Shown here in pieces: positions 24,532 to 33,183 of a DNA stretch of 37,327 nucleotides (its first letter is position 1; each line of letters starts with the position of its first letter). The notes under the pieces were generated by a model. That model saw only the letters and a list, made by a program, of their open reading frames with translations, had not been told where the DNA came from and ran no database searches. The stretch is taken from the IMG/VR virus record IMGVR_UViG_3300030101_004315, positions 1 to 37,327 of that record; one strand, 5' to 3'. Source of the DNA: a virus. The position numbers and the translations under genes were made by a program.

Positions 24532-25055
24532 AATAAAACTTCCCCTGTTCGGGTCGTATTGTTGTCAGGCCTGCCTGTTTGAATGAAACAACCTACCAGC
24601 TTTACTTTCGTTGCACCGCCTGCATTGTTTACTGTAAAACCCGCTGCCTGCACATTATGAAAGTAGCAACCGACAAACAAGGCGGCCCCGCCGCTTTCGA
24701 TTTGCACATAACTACTTGCTGCCTCTTGCGTGTTTGCGTCTTTGACAAAATGGCAGCCTACAAAAACGGTGCTTCCGGTAGCCTTAACAAGGGCTGCTGG
24801 TTGGTCGCCGTCGCACTCGTAAGTAGCGCCATATATAATTGAGGATGAGTCTGCCGATGTTTGCTTAGTAACCACAGCATCAGGATCTGACGAAATCGTT
24901 GTTGCCGGCTTCTCAAGCGAAATAACCTCGTGGTTTCCACTAACAAGTCTTGTCCCATTGTTTCGGCTGTTTTCTTCTAAAAAAGAATCGCCCGGACGAA
25001 GTATTGGCCCAACTGCAACTGCAACAGGGACATCATCGATAATGTTTTTACTCAT
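24528..25055 (-). CDS. small beta-helix-like virion protein with repeated G-C-aromatic coils, 175 aa
   Basis: The C-terminal half has three similar rungs: VFVGCHF, LFVGCYF and KLVGCFI, spaced about 25-35 residues apart. Regular Val/Phe/Gly-Cys rungs are typical of right-handed beta-helices found in phage spikes and needles. The protein is short for a spike, so it may be a tail tip, needle or adaptor that trimerises. The N-terminal half (GDSFLEENSRNNG, then TRLVSGNHEVI) is polar. It starts in an ATGA overlap with the nozzle-like gene, with aggaaagg upstream on the - strand. Confidence 0.68.
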   Translation of the reverse strand: MSKNIIDDVPVAVAVGPILRPGDSFLEENSRNNGTRLVSGNHEVISLEKPATTISSDPDAVVTKQTSADSSSIIYGATYECDGDQPAALVKATGSTVFVGCHFVKDANTQEAASSYVQIESGGAALFVGCYFHNVQAAGFTVNNAGGATKVKLVGCFIQTGRPDNNTTRTGEVLL

Positions 25056-27874
25056 CGACCTTTCCTCCTGTTGCCCTTGAATGTTTGCAGTATTGCAACC
25101 AGCTTTTGCACTTTGAGTTTTGAGGCAACTGATGACGCTGTACCGTACACCATAGCCATAAAAGAATCGCCTTTGCCGTGAGTGCTAATAGCGATTTCGT
25201 TGACCTCGACCTCATCGATTAAATAGTCAGTGGTTGCTGATGTTCCTGTTGACCACTTAGCCGTGCTTGCAGTGCTGTCTGAACCAAAGGTTCTTTTGCC
25301 TGCATTTAGTCGATTTCTAATGCTTTCTTTTTTGCGTATCTCTCGATTAGCAATATAAGGATCTGTGTTGTCCTGACGCTGGCCTGCAAGCATTTTGTAA
25401 TCAGTTCCAACCACGGCGTTGTATAGGCCGTCGTAATCAGTTGAGACTGGGGTATCAGGACCGCTTGTCACCAAAGACGCTCTAAGGCCTCTCAGGCGCG
25501 CTCTGACGCCATCGTTGTTGCCAATCATACCAGTCGTTATAGCCCACTGCACAGGCCGTTCGTGAACAGAAGCTCCGTCAAATGAATGCGTAGCGTCTTT
25601 CTGGCCGCCAGTATCAGGCACAGTGCTTACAGCGCTCCATTTTTGATTGCTGTGACGAAAGCGATCTGAGGCCTGCCACACAATAGCTCTTATAGCGAAT
25701 GTCGTTCCACCAATAGGCTCTGTAGCTTCTGATGCGTGCAAAGTAAAAATTGGATCATTTACTTCGTCTGTATTTCCGCTAATAGTAAACCGAATCATTG
25801 GAAACCTTACCGGCCCCCTTGTTCCGCCAACACCTAGATTAGGCGTGATTACATTCAAGCGTCGATTATCTGTGTTTACAGTAAAATTATAATTTGATTT
25901 GCTGCCTGCTTCTGCGTGAGTTGCAACTTCACTTGTAGAGCATGTCCAGCCCGCTCCGGCAGGAAGCTCTAAAGAAAACTTTAATGCACTGTTTGGATCA
26001 GGAGAACTTTCGCAACGCCAAAAGCTAACGTCGTAACTCTTCTTTTTAAGTCGATCGGTTGTGCCGGTGCCTGTCTCAAACCATTCATCAACAGGATCTA
26101 CAAAAAGCGTCCATCCATTAGAGACATAGCTCGTTGTTTTATCCATAAGAGGAGGAGCAGTTCCTCCAGAAAAACCATTTGTTGGTTCTAATAAGACATA
26201 ATGGCCCTCGCCAAACTTACGAAAATCTTCATTCTCAATGCTTCGATCTAGACCACCACCTAAGCCAAGCTCTGCAATAACATACGATGGATTTTCACTG
26301 TAGGGATTGTCATTCAAAGTATGATTAAGATCCTGAAACCCGCTGATTAAATAATCACCATCGAGATCTGACAGCATAGTCAGGCCGGAAAAAGACGGCA
26401 GATAAGAAATAGCGTTTGTTGTATTTTGATCACGTCCGCCTAGAGGCCAGATGCCCCATGCCTTGCTGTCAAAATCATAACAAAGAATATGATCATCATA
26501 ACAAATATGAATTTTATCTTCGACACCTGAGTAGGTAACAGTTGGCTCACCTTGGTGGTAATACCGAATAGGTGTTTGCCTGTTAGAACCAGCGCCAGCA
26601 TTGCCAGAGTTTCTGTAAAACTCAGAAGCAGGATCTAGCAGGCCTTCCATCCAATGAGCAGTAATAGGATCTGATATTGTTACAATCTTATTTACGTTGG
26701 CAACGAGATGTACGCCCCAAGTTGATATAAAACAAAGACCATACGGTGTTTCACAAAAAGACCGGGCAGACACACAACCAGCCTCTTTACTTGTTTCTGC
26801 TCGCACAACATCAACAACGCCAGGTACAACACTACCTGCTGCGTTTGCTGGCCTAAGCGTAAAGCCAACCACCTCTATATCTGTGAAAACAAAAAGATTG
26901 TTTTTAAAACTGCCAATAGCAGTGGTTTGCCCGTCAGCTTCAAACGCTGCAAAATTAATAGCCATTACCGAGGAAGGCTGACTCACATCGCTAAACCAAA
27001 CAACGTTATTAGCTGTGTATGCAATACGACCACCTAAATTAGCCATGCCTACACTTCGAGGCATATCTCCCCGCTCTAGGTACACGACATTTTTACCATT
27101 AATACCTGGCGTCGGAACAACAGGTGTTACGACAGAGCCCTCACTAAAACCGTTGTGATTGTTGTTGGAAGTTCTGGTGTCGCCTGCAAAAATAAACGGG
27201 TCTGGATTATCGCTGCAAATTCGTTGTCTGTTGCGTTTGTTCGGAACTTCAATGCCCCTGTAAACCCATGTTCCAATATCTGGACTAGCAAAATACACAG
27301 AGTCAGAAATCTGTGCAAAACTAACAGCGCTTAATGACTCAAAACGAAACCCTGTAAAATCAGCATCTCGATGGCTCTCAAAATGCCCAAACAAAGTATG
27401 ATATTCTCGACTACGGTCAGCAAACTCAGAAGTCTTAAACGGAACTAAATAATCAGCATGATTGTTCGTTGTAAGATCATAAACACTAAAAACAACTGCT
27501 ACACTTACGCCATGTATTGTTAAGTAGTGCTTAGAGGCTCCGCCCGTGCCAGTCATATCTGCTTTAGTTGAATCACTAATACCTGCGTCAACAGCAAACA
27601 AAGAAAGTATTTGCCTATTCCCAAATCGAGATCGATAAAGAAAACTTCCTAAGTGTTTTGTATAGCCCTGTGTGCCGTTGTTGCTGTTTGCTACTGGCAT
27701 GGTCACAGATGTATCAATCTGCGCTCTTTGTCCGAATCCTGCACGCACTTCTAAGGGACTGACAGAAGTCAGCCTAAACATGTTGCGCATCCATTTGATA
27801 CCGTCAGGAGATCGCAAGTCCATCCCGCCTTTGGGCAGAATATCTATTCTTTGGGGTCGGACCTTCATAGCCAT
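25052..27874 (-). CDS. tail nozzle/hub-like protein (P22 gp10 / T7 gp12 type), 940 aa
   Basis: Large all-beta protein. The middle region has propeller-like blades with patterns such as AYTANNVVWFSDVSQPS, FKNNLFVFTDIEVVGF and ETPYGLCFISTWGVHLVANV. These are like the beta-propeller nozzle proteins that close the short tail of P22- and T7-type phages. It immediately follows the head-tail adaptor gene, the expected position for a nozzle. The C-terminal 350 residues are more variable and may carry a fibre-binding platform. No enzyme motif is seen. ATG 27874 has only one base between it and the adaptor stop. Confidence 0.75.
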   Translation of the reverse strand: MAMKVRPQRIDILPKGGMDLRSPDGIKWMRNMFRLTSVSPLEVRAGFGQRAQIDTSVTMPVANSNNGTQGYTKHLGSFLYRSRFGNRQILSLFAVDAGISDSTKADMTGTGGASKHYLTIHGVSVAVVFSVYDLTTNNHADYLVPFKTSEFADRSREYHTLFGHFESHRDADFTGFRFESLSAVSFAQISDSVYFASPDIGTWVYRGIEVPNKRNRQRICSDNPDPFIFAGDTRTSNNNHNGFSEGSVVTPVVPTPGINGKNVVYLERGDMPRSVGMANLGGRIAYTANNVVWFSDVSQPSSVMAINFAAFEADGQTTAIGSFKNNLFVFTDIEVVGFTLRPANAAGSVVPGVVDVVRAETSKEAGCVSARSFCETPYGLCFISTWGVHLVANVNKIVTISDPITAHWMEGLLDPASEFYRNSGNAGAGSNRQTPIRYYHQGEPTVTYSGVEDKIHICYDDHILCYDFDSKAWGIWPLGGRDQNTTNAISYLPSFSGLTMLSDLDGDYLISGFQDLNHTLNDNPYSENPSYVIAELGLGGGLDRSIENEDFRKFGEGHYVLLEPTNGFSGGTAPPLMDKTTSYVSNGWTLFVDPVDEWFETGTGTTDRLKKKSYDVSFWRCESSPDPNSALKFSLELPAGAGWTCSTSEVATHAEAGSKSNYNFTVNTDNRRLNVITPNLGVGGTRGPVRFPMIRFTISGNTDEVNDPIFTLHASEATEPIGGTTFAIRAIVWQASDRFRHSNQKWSAVSTVPDTGGQKDATHSFDGASVHERPVQWAITTGMIGNNDGVRARLRGLRASLVTSGPDTPVSTDYDGLYNAVVGTDYKMLAGQRQDNTDPYIANREIRKKESIRNRLNAGKRTFGSDSTASTAKWSTGTSATTDYLIDEVEVNEIAISTHGKGDSFMAMVYGTASSVASKLKVQKLVAILQTFKGNRRKGR

Positions 27875-27875
27875 G

Positions 27876-28673
27876 TTAGAAACTCATCTTAATAAGAACA
27901 GAATCATTCGACCCCATTAGCCTACGCTTGGTAAGATAATCAGTCATCATCTGAACCTGTGAAGCCATTTCGCGCAGTAATAACTCGTTTACGTTTTGAT
28001 CTCTAATCATGTAACGCTTGGCCGCTAACAGCACTACAAGCTCATGAAACTGTGGTAGTAAATTGCCTTCAATGTACAAGTTGGTATTTGCATAATCCAT
28101 TGTATATCGAGGCACAGGCAAAAACTCTAAAATCATATTAGTTGGGGGTGTGTTGTTGAAAAACAAAACATTGCCATCAAGATAATATGTCCAAGAGAAC
28201 ATCGATAACTCTTGAGCTTTTGCCCCATCAACCTGGCGAAAACGATCAATCCTATTTTTTTGGTCAGGATTCCAAGTGTATAAATCTAAAATTGTATCTA
28301 TTGGCGGATGTACCAGAGTAGAGCCTGCTGGATTATACCAATCCGCAATAGCATTTGGACCCATAACAGCTTTTTGATTGCCGTTAGCCAGTGAGCTTCG
28401 CAGCAAATTAGAATCTAAATCCAAACTAAACCTAAAAGGTTTTACGCCATCAGCTTGCGAGGGGTAACTGCTGTCAGTTGTAGTTCCTGTGCTAAATTCA
28501 CAAATAGCACCATACACATGGGGATTTGCTTCCCTGATAATCTGCCGCCATTGATCCAGCCCAAACTCTAGATACCTTTGTACTTGAGCCGTCGTAATAA
28601 ACGTTGCGTCAGGGTCATCAACATAGTCACGAAATAAATCATGAGCCTCTGGTATTTTTAATCCCTGACTCAC
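27876..28673 (-). CDS. head-tail adaptor (head completion) protein, 265 aa, GTG start
   Basis: The N-terminal helices resemble adaptor proteins (AHDLFRDYVDDPDATFITTA, QVQRYLEFGLDQWRQI). A beta middle follows, then a helical C-terminus typical of podovirus adaptors (PQFHELVVLLAAKRYMIRDQ, then EMASQVQMM). It would ring the portal and link capsid and tail. Location between portal and nozzle genes agrees. The start is GTG 28673, in a GTGA overlap with the portal stop, with ggagg seven bases upstream. Confidence 0.78.
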   Translation of the reverse strand: MSQGLKIPEAHDLFRDYVDDPDATFITTAQVQRYLEFGLDQWRQIIREANPHVYGAICEFSTGTTTDSSYPSQADGVKPFRFSLDLDSNLLRSSLANGNQKAVMGPNAIADWYNPAGSTLVHPPIDTILDLYTWNPDQKNRIDRFRQVDGAKAQELSMFSWTYYLDGNVLFFNNTPPTNMILEFLPVPRYTMDYANTNLYIEGNLLPQFHELVVLLAAKRYMIRDQNVNELLLREMASQVQMMTDYLTKRRLMGSNDSVLIKMSF

Positions 28674-30583
28674 ATTCCACCTCCAGCCCGTGCATCAAAC
28701 CCCTCATAGGTTCGAGCTAGTTCTTGATTTTCTGTTCTCTGAGCAGCGCCTTCAGGTGTGCCGCCTTGCTGTTGAGCCCCTGCCATTGCTCCTTGGTTCA
28801 TGCCCATGCCCTGCTGAGGTTGTGGCTGTTGCACAGGGTATACCGGCTGACTCAGTTGTTGCACCACTTGCGGGTTGCCTTGCGCTGCTACAGCAATAAG
28901 AATACCTTGTACGTTTTCTTGGATATCAAGCGGCAAGTCTTGGAACTCTTCGCTTGTTGTGTACTCTTGGAACACCTCGGCAATCTCAATGATTGGATCG
29001 GTGCGCAACACAACGACTTCATTACCTTCAAGCGCAGCTTCTAATATGTCGAGTGCGTAGTTGTAGTTGCGAACAGACTGATGAATCATTGGGTCTTGAC
29101 CAAAGAAGTTAACGGCTTTGCGTGCTTCTTCAGGTGTGAGAAGGCCCATTTGAGCAAGTTGGATTGCTCTTTGCTCTCGTTCTTTGATGTGTGACTTAAA
29201 TAATGACCCAGCCTCAAAGAACACATCAGGGTCATCACTAAGGTCTGTTCCCTTGATCATCTTGAAGAACATACCGCCGTCTTGCCTAAACACTCGAATC
29301 ATACGAGATTTGGTATAGTGCTGTTTGGCGAGCTTAATCATCTCAACAGACATTTCTCGTGCCGCTTTTTCAATCCCATCTAGAACTGATTGCAACTGGG
29401 AAGTATCTTGAGCAACCAGTGCATTGATTGCTTTGCCTGACTCTACTCCGCTAACTCTTTTACCTAATGACGTGCCGTGAATGCCTGCTAAGTCCAGCAT
29501 CTCACTGTGGCTGCGATTCACATTGTCAAGAACATAGCCAGGCAACGGATTTAGCGGAAGTTGTTTAGGAGCGATCGAAGCTGGGTTATATCGAATGACA
29601 GCACCCGGTTCATTGGTGACTGTATCGACACCACTATTATTAGCAATAATCCACTGCAAATTACCCATGCGACGAATGTTAGTAATGATCGCCGAACGTT
29701 GCGCATTGTATTCTTTTTGTACTTGGATAAGAGGAGCAATCGCTCCCTTGCCGTGCAAGCGGCCTGGCAGTTGATGAAATCTAATATGGACGATGGGAAA
29801 CTTTTGACTACCATCCCACTTCTTTGCCTCCCAGGCGATTTGATTACCAATAACAATGCAATGCTTGTTGTGTTCACGGCTCCAATACTCAAGAACCTCG
29901 TAGCGATCTTGATCGTTAGCTGTGTCTGTAGCGTAGGTAAAGTTGATGCGATCATCACCAAGCTTAGTAACAACCGTATCTACTTCGCTAAGATCAACTT
30001 TTGGATAAAGGCGCTCAATAGCACTGCCATATAAATAGGTTCGCTTGATTAGCCACTCTGATTTATGGATGCAATCAACGCTTCGCTGACAAAAGACATC
30101 ATACGGTGGTACGACCTCAGCAGTAATTTGATCCTTTTCCATATCGAAATAAGTGTGAATAAACACATTGCCACACACGATTTGCCAGCGCTGGGCGTGC
30201 CTAAATACTTCGGGTATTTTGCAAGCTTCCCAAAGATACTGAATCATAGCGGAATCAGTCTTTGCTTTGATCATGTCTGCCGTAGTCATGCTTGCAGGTC
30301 GGACACCAATATAAGGCACTGTTACTGACAGCATAGATTGCAATCGATTGTAGATTGGCAACAGCAGGTTTACAGTAACTCGACTAACACCTGGCTCAGA
30401 CGGCTCAGTTACCCAAGTTCCACCATGTTGCTGATCTTTAAATCTACCATATTGCAGGCCATCAATAAATCGTCTGCATATATCCCAGACTCGTATTTCG
30501 CCGTAAAGCCAGCGCTCTGTTTCATATTTTAATTCGCCAATATGCCCAGCTTCATCTGAATACTTGGTTTTTTTTCGAGCCAT
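28670..30583 (-). CDS. portal protein, 637 aa
   Basis: Long soluble protein with portal features: an N-terminal helical wing (DICRRFIDGLQYGRFKDQ), conserved core strands (ITAEVVPPYDVFCQRS), the SEWLIKRTYLYG segment, long stem/crown helices and a Gln/Gly-rich flexible C-terminus (about 580-637). The region ISIEMIKLAK-type helices near residue 400 matches the stem. The size fits podovirus portals. It forms the dodecameric DNA gate to which terminase docks. It starts in a TAATG overlap with a 55-aa membrane protein and is separated from the capsid gene by a terminator. Confidence 0.85.
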   Translation of the reverse strand: MARKKTKYSDEAGHIGELKYETERWLYGEIRVWDICRRFIDGLQYGRFKDQQHGGTWVTEPSEPGVSRVTVNLLLPIYNRLQSMLSVTVPYIGVRPASMTTADMIKAKTDSAMIQYLWEACKIPEVFRHAQRWQIVCGNVFIHTYFDMEKDQITAEVVPPYDVFCQRSVDCIHKSEWLIKRTYLYGSAIERLYPKVDLSEVDTVVTKLGDDRINFTYATDTANDQDRYEVLEYWSREHNKHCIVIGNQIAWEAKKWDGSQKFPIVHIRFHQLPGRLHGKGAIAPLIQVQKEYNAQRSAIITNIRRMGNLQWIIANNSGVDTVTNEPGAVIRYNPASIAPKQLPLNPLPGYVLDNVNRSHSEMLDLAGIHGTSLGKRVSGVESGKAINALVAQDTSQLQSVLDGIEKAAREMSVEMIKLAKQHYTKSRMIRVFRQDGGMFFKMIKGTDLSDDPDVFFEAGSLFKSHIKEREQRAIQLAQMGLLTPEEARKAVNFFGQDPMIHQSVRNYNYALDILEAALEGNEVVVLRTDPIIEIAEVFQEYTTSEEFQDLPLDIQENVQGILIAVAAQGNPQVVQQLSQPVYPVQQPQPQQGMGMNQGAMAGAQQQGGTPEGAAQRTENQELARTYEGFDARAGGGM

Positions 30584-30750
30584 TACAGCAAGTCCTCACC
30601 AGAAATATATGTAGGGTATTGCTCTTTAGTCGGCTGACTCATCTCTACTTTTGCTTTGTGCGCTAAAATCGCAATGCAGCCTAGAGCCACCACATAAAAA
30701 CCCACAGCTAACATAGCAATGGCAATACAAACTTCTAAAAATATCGACAT
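30583..30750 (-). CDS. small membrane protein between capsid and portal genes, 55 aa
   Basis: Two overlapping hydrophobic stretches (FLEVCIAIAMLAVGFYVVAL, then GCIAILAH) cover about residues 4-30. A hydrophilic tail (KVEMSQPTKEQYPTYISGEDLL in two parts) follows. The ATG at 30750 directly follows the T-tract of the capsid terminator, and the only Shine-Dalgarno-like sequence is inside the terminator stem, so it can be read only from read-through RNA. An upstream TTG at 30783 lies in the hairpin loop and is unlikely. Role unknown; capsid/portal membrane assembly or superinfection exclusion are possible. Confidence 0.6.
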   Translation of the reverse strand: MSIFLEVCIAIAMLAVGFYVVALGCIAILAHKAKVEMSQPTKEQYPTYISGEDLL

Positions 30751-30800
30751 AAAAAAAGCCCCCGGCAGATAGAGCCCTTGCAACTCTACCCACCGAGGGC
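30751..30800 (-). terminator. strong intrinsic terminator after the major capsid gene
   Basis: On the - strand, a 17-bp stem pairs 30784-30800 with 30758-30774 (all pairs Watson-Crick or G-U) around a 9-nt loop and is followed by seven T residues (complement of 30751-30757). It starts 21 nt after the capsid stop and would stop most transcription into the portal genes. Confidence 0.88.
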
Positions 30801-30821
30801 CTTGGGATCAAGCGTAAGCTA

Positions 30822-32207
30822 TTATGCTCGCTTATATTCAATCCCAGCCATCACGCCAATAGCGCGTGGAAGCTCGGAAACCATATTGTAATACTGCTTC
30901 CAGAAACCTTCACGAACGTCAGTCAAGCGGCCAGATACCTTATCACGCTTCTGGGTAACAATGTCACCACCGTCGGTGAACTCTTGGAACCCACCCGGAC
31001 GTAGGGTGTAGGTGTTGATGGTGTCACGCACCAAGAAGTAGATGACACCAAACGGCACATCTTTGCTGACCGTAATCGGCATGTCTTCAAACGCCAGATC
31101 GCCAGGACGATGCCCAAGGTCGCCACTCGTTTCACCAGGCATGTAACGAATGTTTTCTTGAGCAAGGTTGCGATACTGAGCACGGGTGAAGCGGTGCATG
31201 ATAATCGTGTCAACATCCTCTTCACAGCGCTCTGCGATTGCATCGACAACTAACTGCATGTCTTCGAGCGTTAGCGGCTGACCACTGCTCAAGCCACCTG
31301 CCGGAGCAGCAGCTTGATCTGATTTAAAACCAAAACCACGAAGAATGGTGTTAGTAGTTCCGGTGCGTACGTTACCGAAACAATCATCTGAAGCAGTGCC
31401 GAAAGCCAAGCAGTTAAGGCCATTAATTTCGTTAACCTGCGGCCGAGCATCGTTACCAATAGCGGTGACACGCAACATGACTACAAGATCCGTAGCGCCA
31501 ACGGCTGAAGCGTCGGGTCCTAACTTACCAGCACCTGCGCCGGAGTTGAATGTCGCAGTACCCAAGGCTGTATCAACTGCTGTGCATTCAAACTCAGTAA
31601 CATTACCAGCCCCCCCTCCATCATTATTATTGAGCAGAACCCAGTTTTTTGAGTCATCAGCCGGGACATGCCAGAACTGGTAAAATGCACCAACCACAAC
31701 GTGATTAGCACCTGAAATACGACGCCCAGTATTCGTTGCTTCGCTTGTGTTATCAATAAGATAACCGTGGAAGCCCTGACCCGTGAACATGTCTTTGTTC
31801 ATCGAGTTGCGCACATCTTTTTCCATGCCACGCATTTCAGAGAACATTGCACCAACAAAGGCAGCTTCAGAGCCACCACCAGCACCTGGCGCTTTAGCTT
31901 CTGCTTGGCCAGTAACTTGGAACGATGAATACAGGTACTTCGCATCAACAGCGAGGTCCAAGTAGCTTTGGTTGCCAGCTTCAGGAACAGCAACAAAATT
32001 AGCGGGGGCACCAGTGCTTTCCGTCAAATAAGCAATGCCGTCGTTACGACCAGTGTGAAGAGGGATAATAACTTTGTCGCCGGACCACTCGTGCGGACCT
32101 TCGGCAAAGAGGCGATAAATGAGGGCTTCTTGATTCAACTGCTCGCGAATCGGGCCTTCATACTGCTCCTTGAGGAGCTTACTAATTGTGCTTAATTTAG
32201 CAGACAT
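30822..32207 (-). CDS. major capsid protein (HK97-like fold), 461 aa
   Basis: Follows the scaffold gene. The N-terminus is helical (LSTISKLLKEQYEGPIREQL), with an E-loop-like segment and a P-domain helix (PLTLEDMQLVVDAIAERCEE). It ends in conserved strands (GDIVTQKRDKVSGRLTDVRE, then FWKQYYNMVSEL), as in HK97-like coat proteins. It is likely the most abundant virion protein. The ATG has aggaaaag upstream on the - strand. It lies between a promoter (via scaffold) and a strong terminator. The middle has an inserted Gly/Asn-rich region (about 190-240) that may decorate the surface. Confidence 0.87.
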   Translation of the reverse strand: MSAKLSTISKLLKEQYEGPIREQLNQEALIYRLFAEGPHEWSGDKVIIPLHTGRNDGIAYLTESTGAPANFVAVPEAGNQSYLDLAVDAKYLYSSFQVTGQAEAKAPGAGGGSEAAFVGAMFSEMRGMEKDVRNSMNKDMFTGQGFHGYLIDNTSEATNTGRRISGANHVVVGAFYQFWHVPADDSKNWVLLNNNDGGGAGNVTEFECTAVDTALGTATFNSGAGAGKLGPDASAVGATDLVVMLRVTAIGNDARPQVNEINGLNCLAFGTASDDCFGNVRTGTTNTILRGFGFKSDQAAAPAGGLSSGQPLTLEDMQLVVDAIAERCEEDVDTIIMHRFTRAQYRNLAQENIRYMPGETSGDLGHRPGDLAFEDMPITVSKDVPFGVIYFLVRDTINTYTLRPGGFQEFTDGGDIVTQKRDKVSGRLTDVREGFWKQYYNMVSELPRAIGVMAGIEYKRA

Positions 32208-32219
32208 TTTCTTTTCCTG

Positions 32220-33089
32220 TTATCGACGCCTTCCGGCACCAATAGTTTTTCTAAGTTCTTTTAGAGTTATTCCTTTTTTGGGTTCAGATAACTCTTTTGG
32301 TGAAGACGACCCAGCATGGCTAGGTCGAGGAGGTGTATCAGGTGTTTCGCCTTTCTGCTTAGGGGCTTTCTCAGCAGGTCGGCTCATACCTAGTCGCTTC
32401 AAGATTAAATCTTCTTGCTGTTGTTCCCATGACTTAAAACTGTCAGCCAAATCATTGACCTTCAAGCTTGGGTCTTGAGACAAACTCTGAAGAATAAATA
32501 TTCTTGCAGCTTTTGCATCATGCACGCCAATGGTTCCAGTTACTTGCTCAATCTCAGATTCAATTTTTTGAACCCGCTCTTGCACACGCATCTGGTTGAC
32601 GCTCTGCTCTGACGTACTTGCTTGCGCTCGTAACGTCTTTAACTCAGCAGCCATATCCTTCATGACGGACACCATGTCAGAATCAGCGTACTCATCTAGT
32701 GAGTCTAGCCGCTCTAACAACGGATCTGCCGGTTCAGGTTCCGGCTGTATCTCTTCTCCGGGCTGCTGTTTCAGAGCTTCGAGTTGCTTAAGTAACAACT
32801 CATTCGTCTCTTTGAGCGTGTTGACCTGATCTACTTTGTCTTTAAATCGGCCGTATGGAATACGATCAGGCTCACTTTCCCCTGACTCAGGTTGCGCTTC
32901 TTGTTCCTGAGTTGGTTCTGGAGTCGGCTGCGCTTCCGCCTCCGGTGATGCTTCTGTCGTTTGCCCCTCTACGGTTTCGTTTGCAGTAGGTTCAGGTGCC
33001 GGTGCTGTTGATTCATTAGCGGGTGCCGATTCCGTTTCTTGTTTTACGGCTAAGTTTTTCTGAATCTCAGCAAGAGATGGAAATGCCAT
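32220..33089 (-). CDS. capsid scaffold protein, 289 aa
   Basis: Low-complexity N-terminus rich in Glu, Pro, Thr and Ala (about residues 16-75). Coiled coils follow at about 85-110 (VDQVNTLKETNELLLKQLEA) and 130-185, then a basic C-terminus (LKELRKTIGAGRRR). This is the typical make-up of scaffold proteins: disordered acidic section, helical middle, basic capsid-binding tail. It lies directly before the capsid gene with 12 nt between. The ATG at 33089 has ccaggagcga upstream. No protease motif is seen, so scaffold removal is probably without cleavage. Confidence 0.82.
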   Translation of the reverse strand: MAFPSLAEIQKNLAVKQETESAPANESTAPAPEPTANETVEGQTTEASPEAEAQPTPEPTQEQEAQPESGESEPDRIPYGRFKDKVDQVNTLKETNELLLKQLEALKQQPGEEIQPEPEPADPLLERLDSLDEYADSDMVSVMKDMAAELKTLRAQASTSEQSVNQMRVQERVQKIESEIEQVTGTIGVHDAKAARIFILQSLSQDPSLKVNDLADSFKSWEQQQEDLILKRLGMSRPAEKAPKQKGETPDTPPRPSHAGSSSPKELSEPKKGITLKELRKTIGAGRRR

Positions 33090-33155
33090 GATGTCGCTCC
33101 TGGCTTAGCGGAAATACACGCCAATCGTAGGCTGGCGAGCCACCTTTATTTAAGC

Positions 33156-33183
33156 ATTAGAAATATTTTTTGCTAAAAGTCAA
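33156..33183 (-). promoter_or_regulatory. sigma70-like promoter for scaffold and capsid genes
   Basis: On the - strand: -35 TTGACT (complement of 33178-33183), 16-nt spacer, -10 TCTAAT (complement of 33156-33161); each hexamer matches the consensus at five of six positions. It overlaps the terminase stop codon. The predicted start, near 33149, gives a leader of about 60 nt before the scaffold ATG. The 83-nt gap 33090-33172 also has a 5-bp inverted repeat, CGCCA/TGGCG (33119-33137). Confidence 0.65.

Noticed and set aside
29551-30034. Open frames of 140-157 aa inside the portal gene (both strands)
   Set aside because: Overlap the portal completely; composition and lack of start signals indicate shadows.
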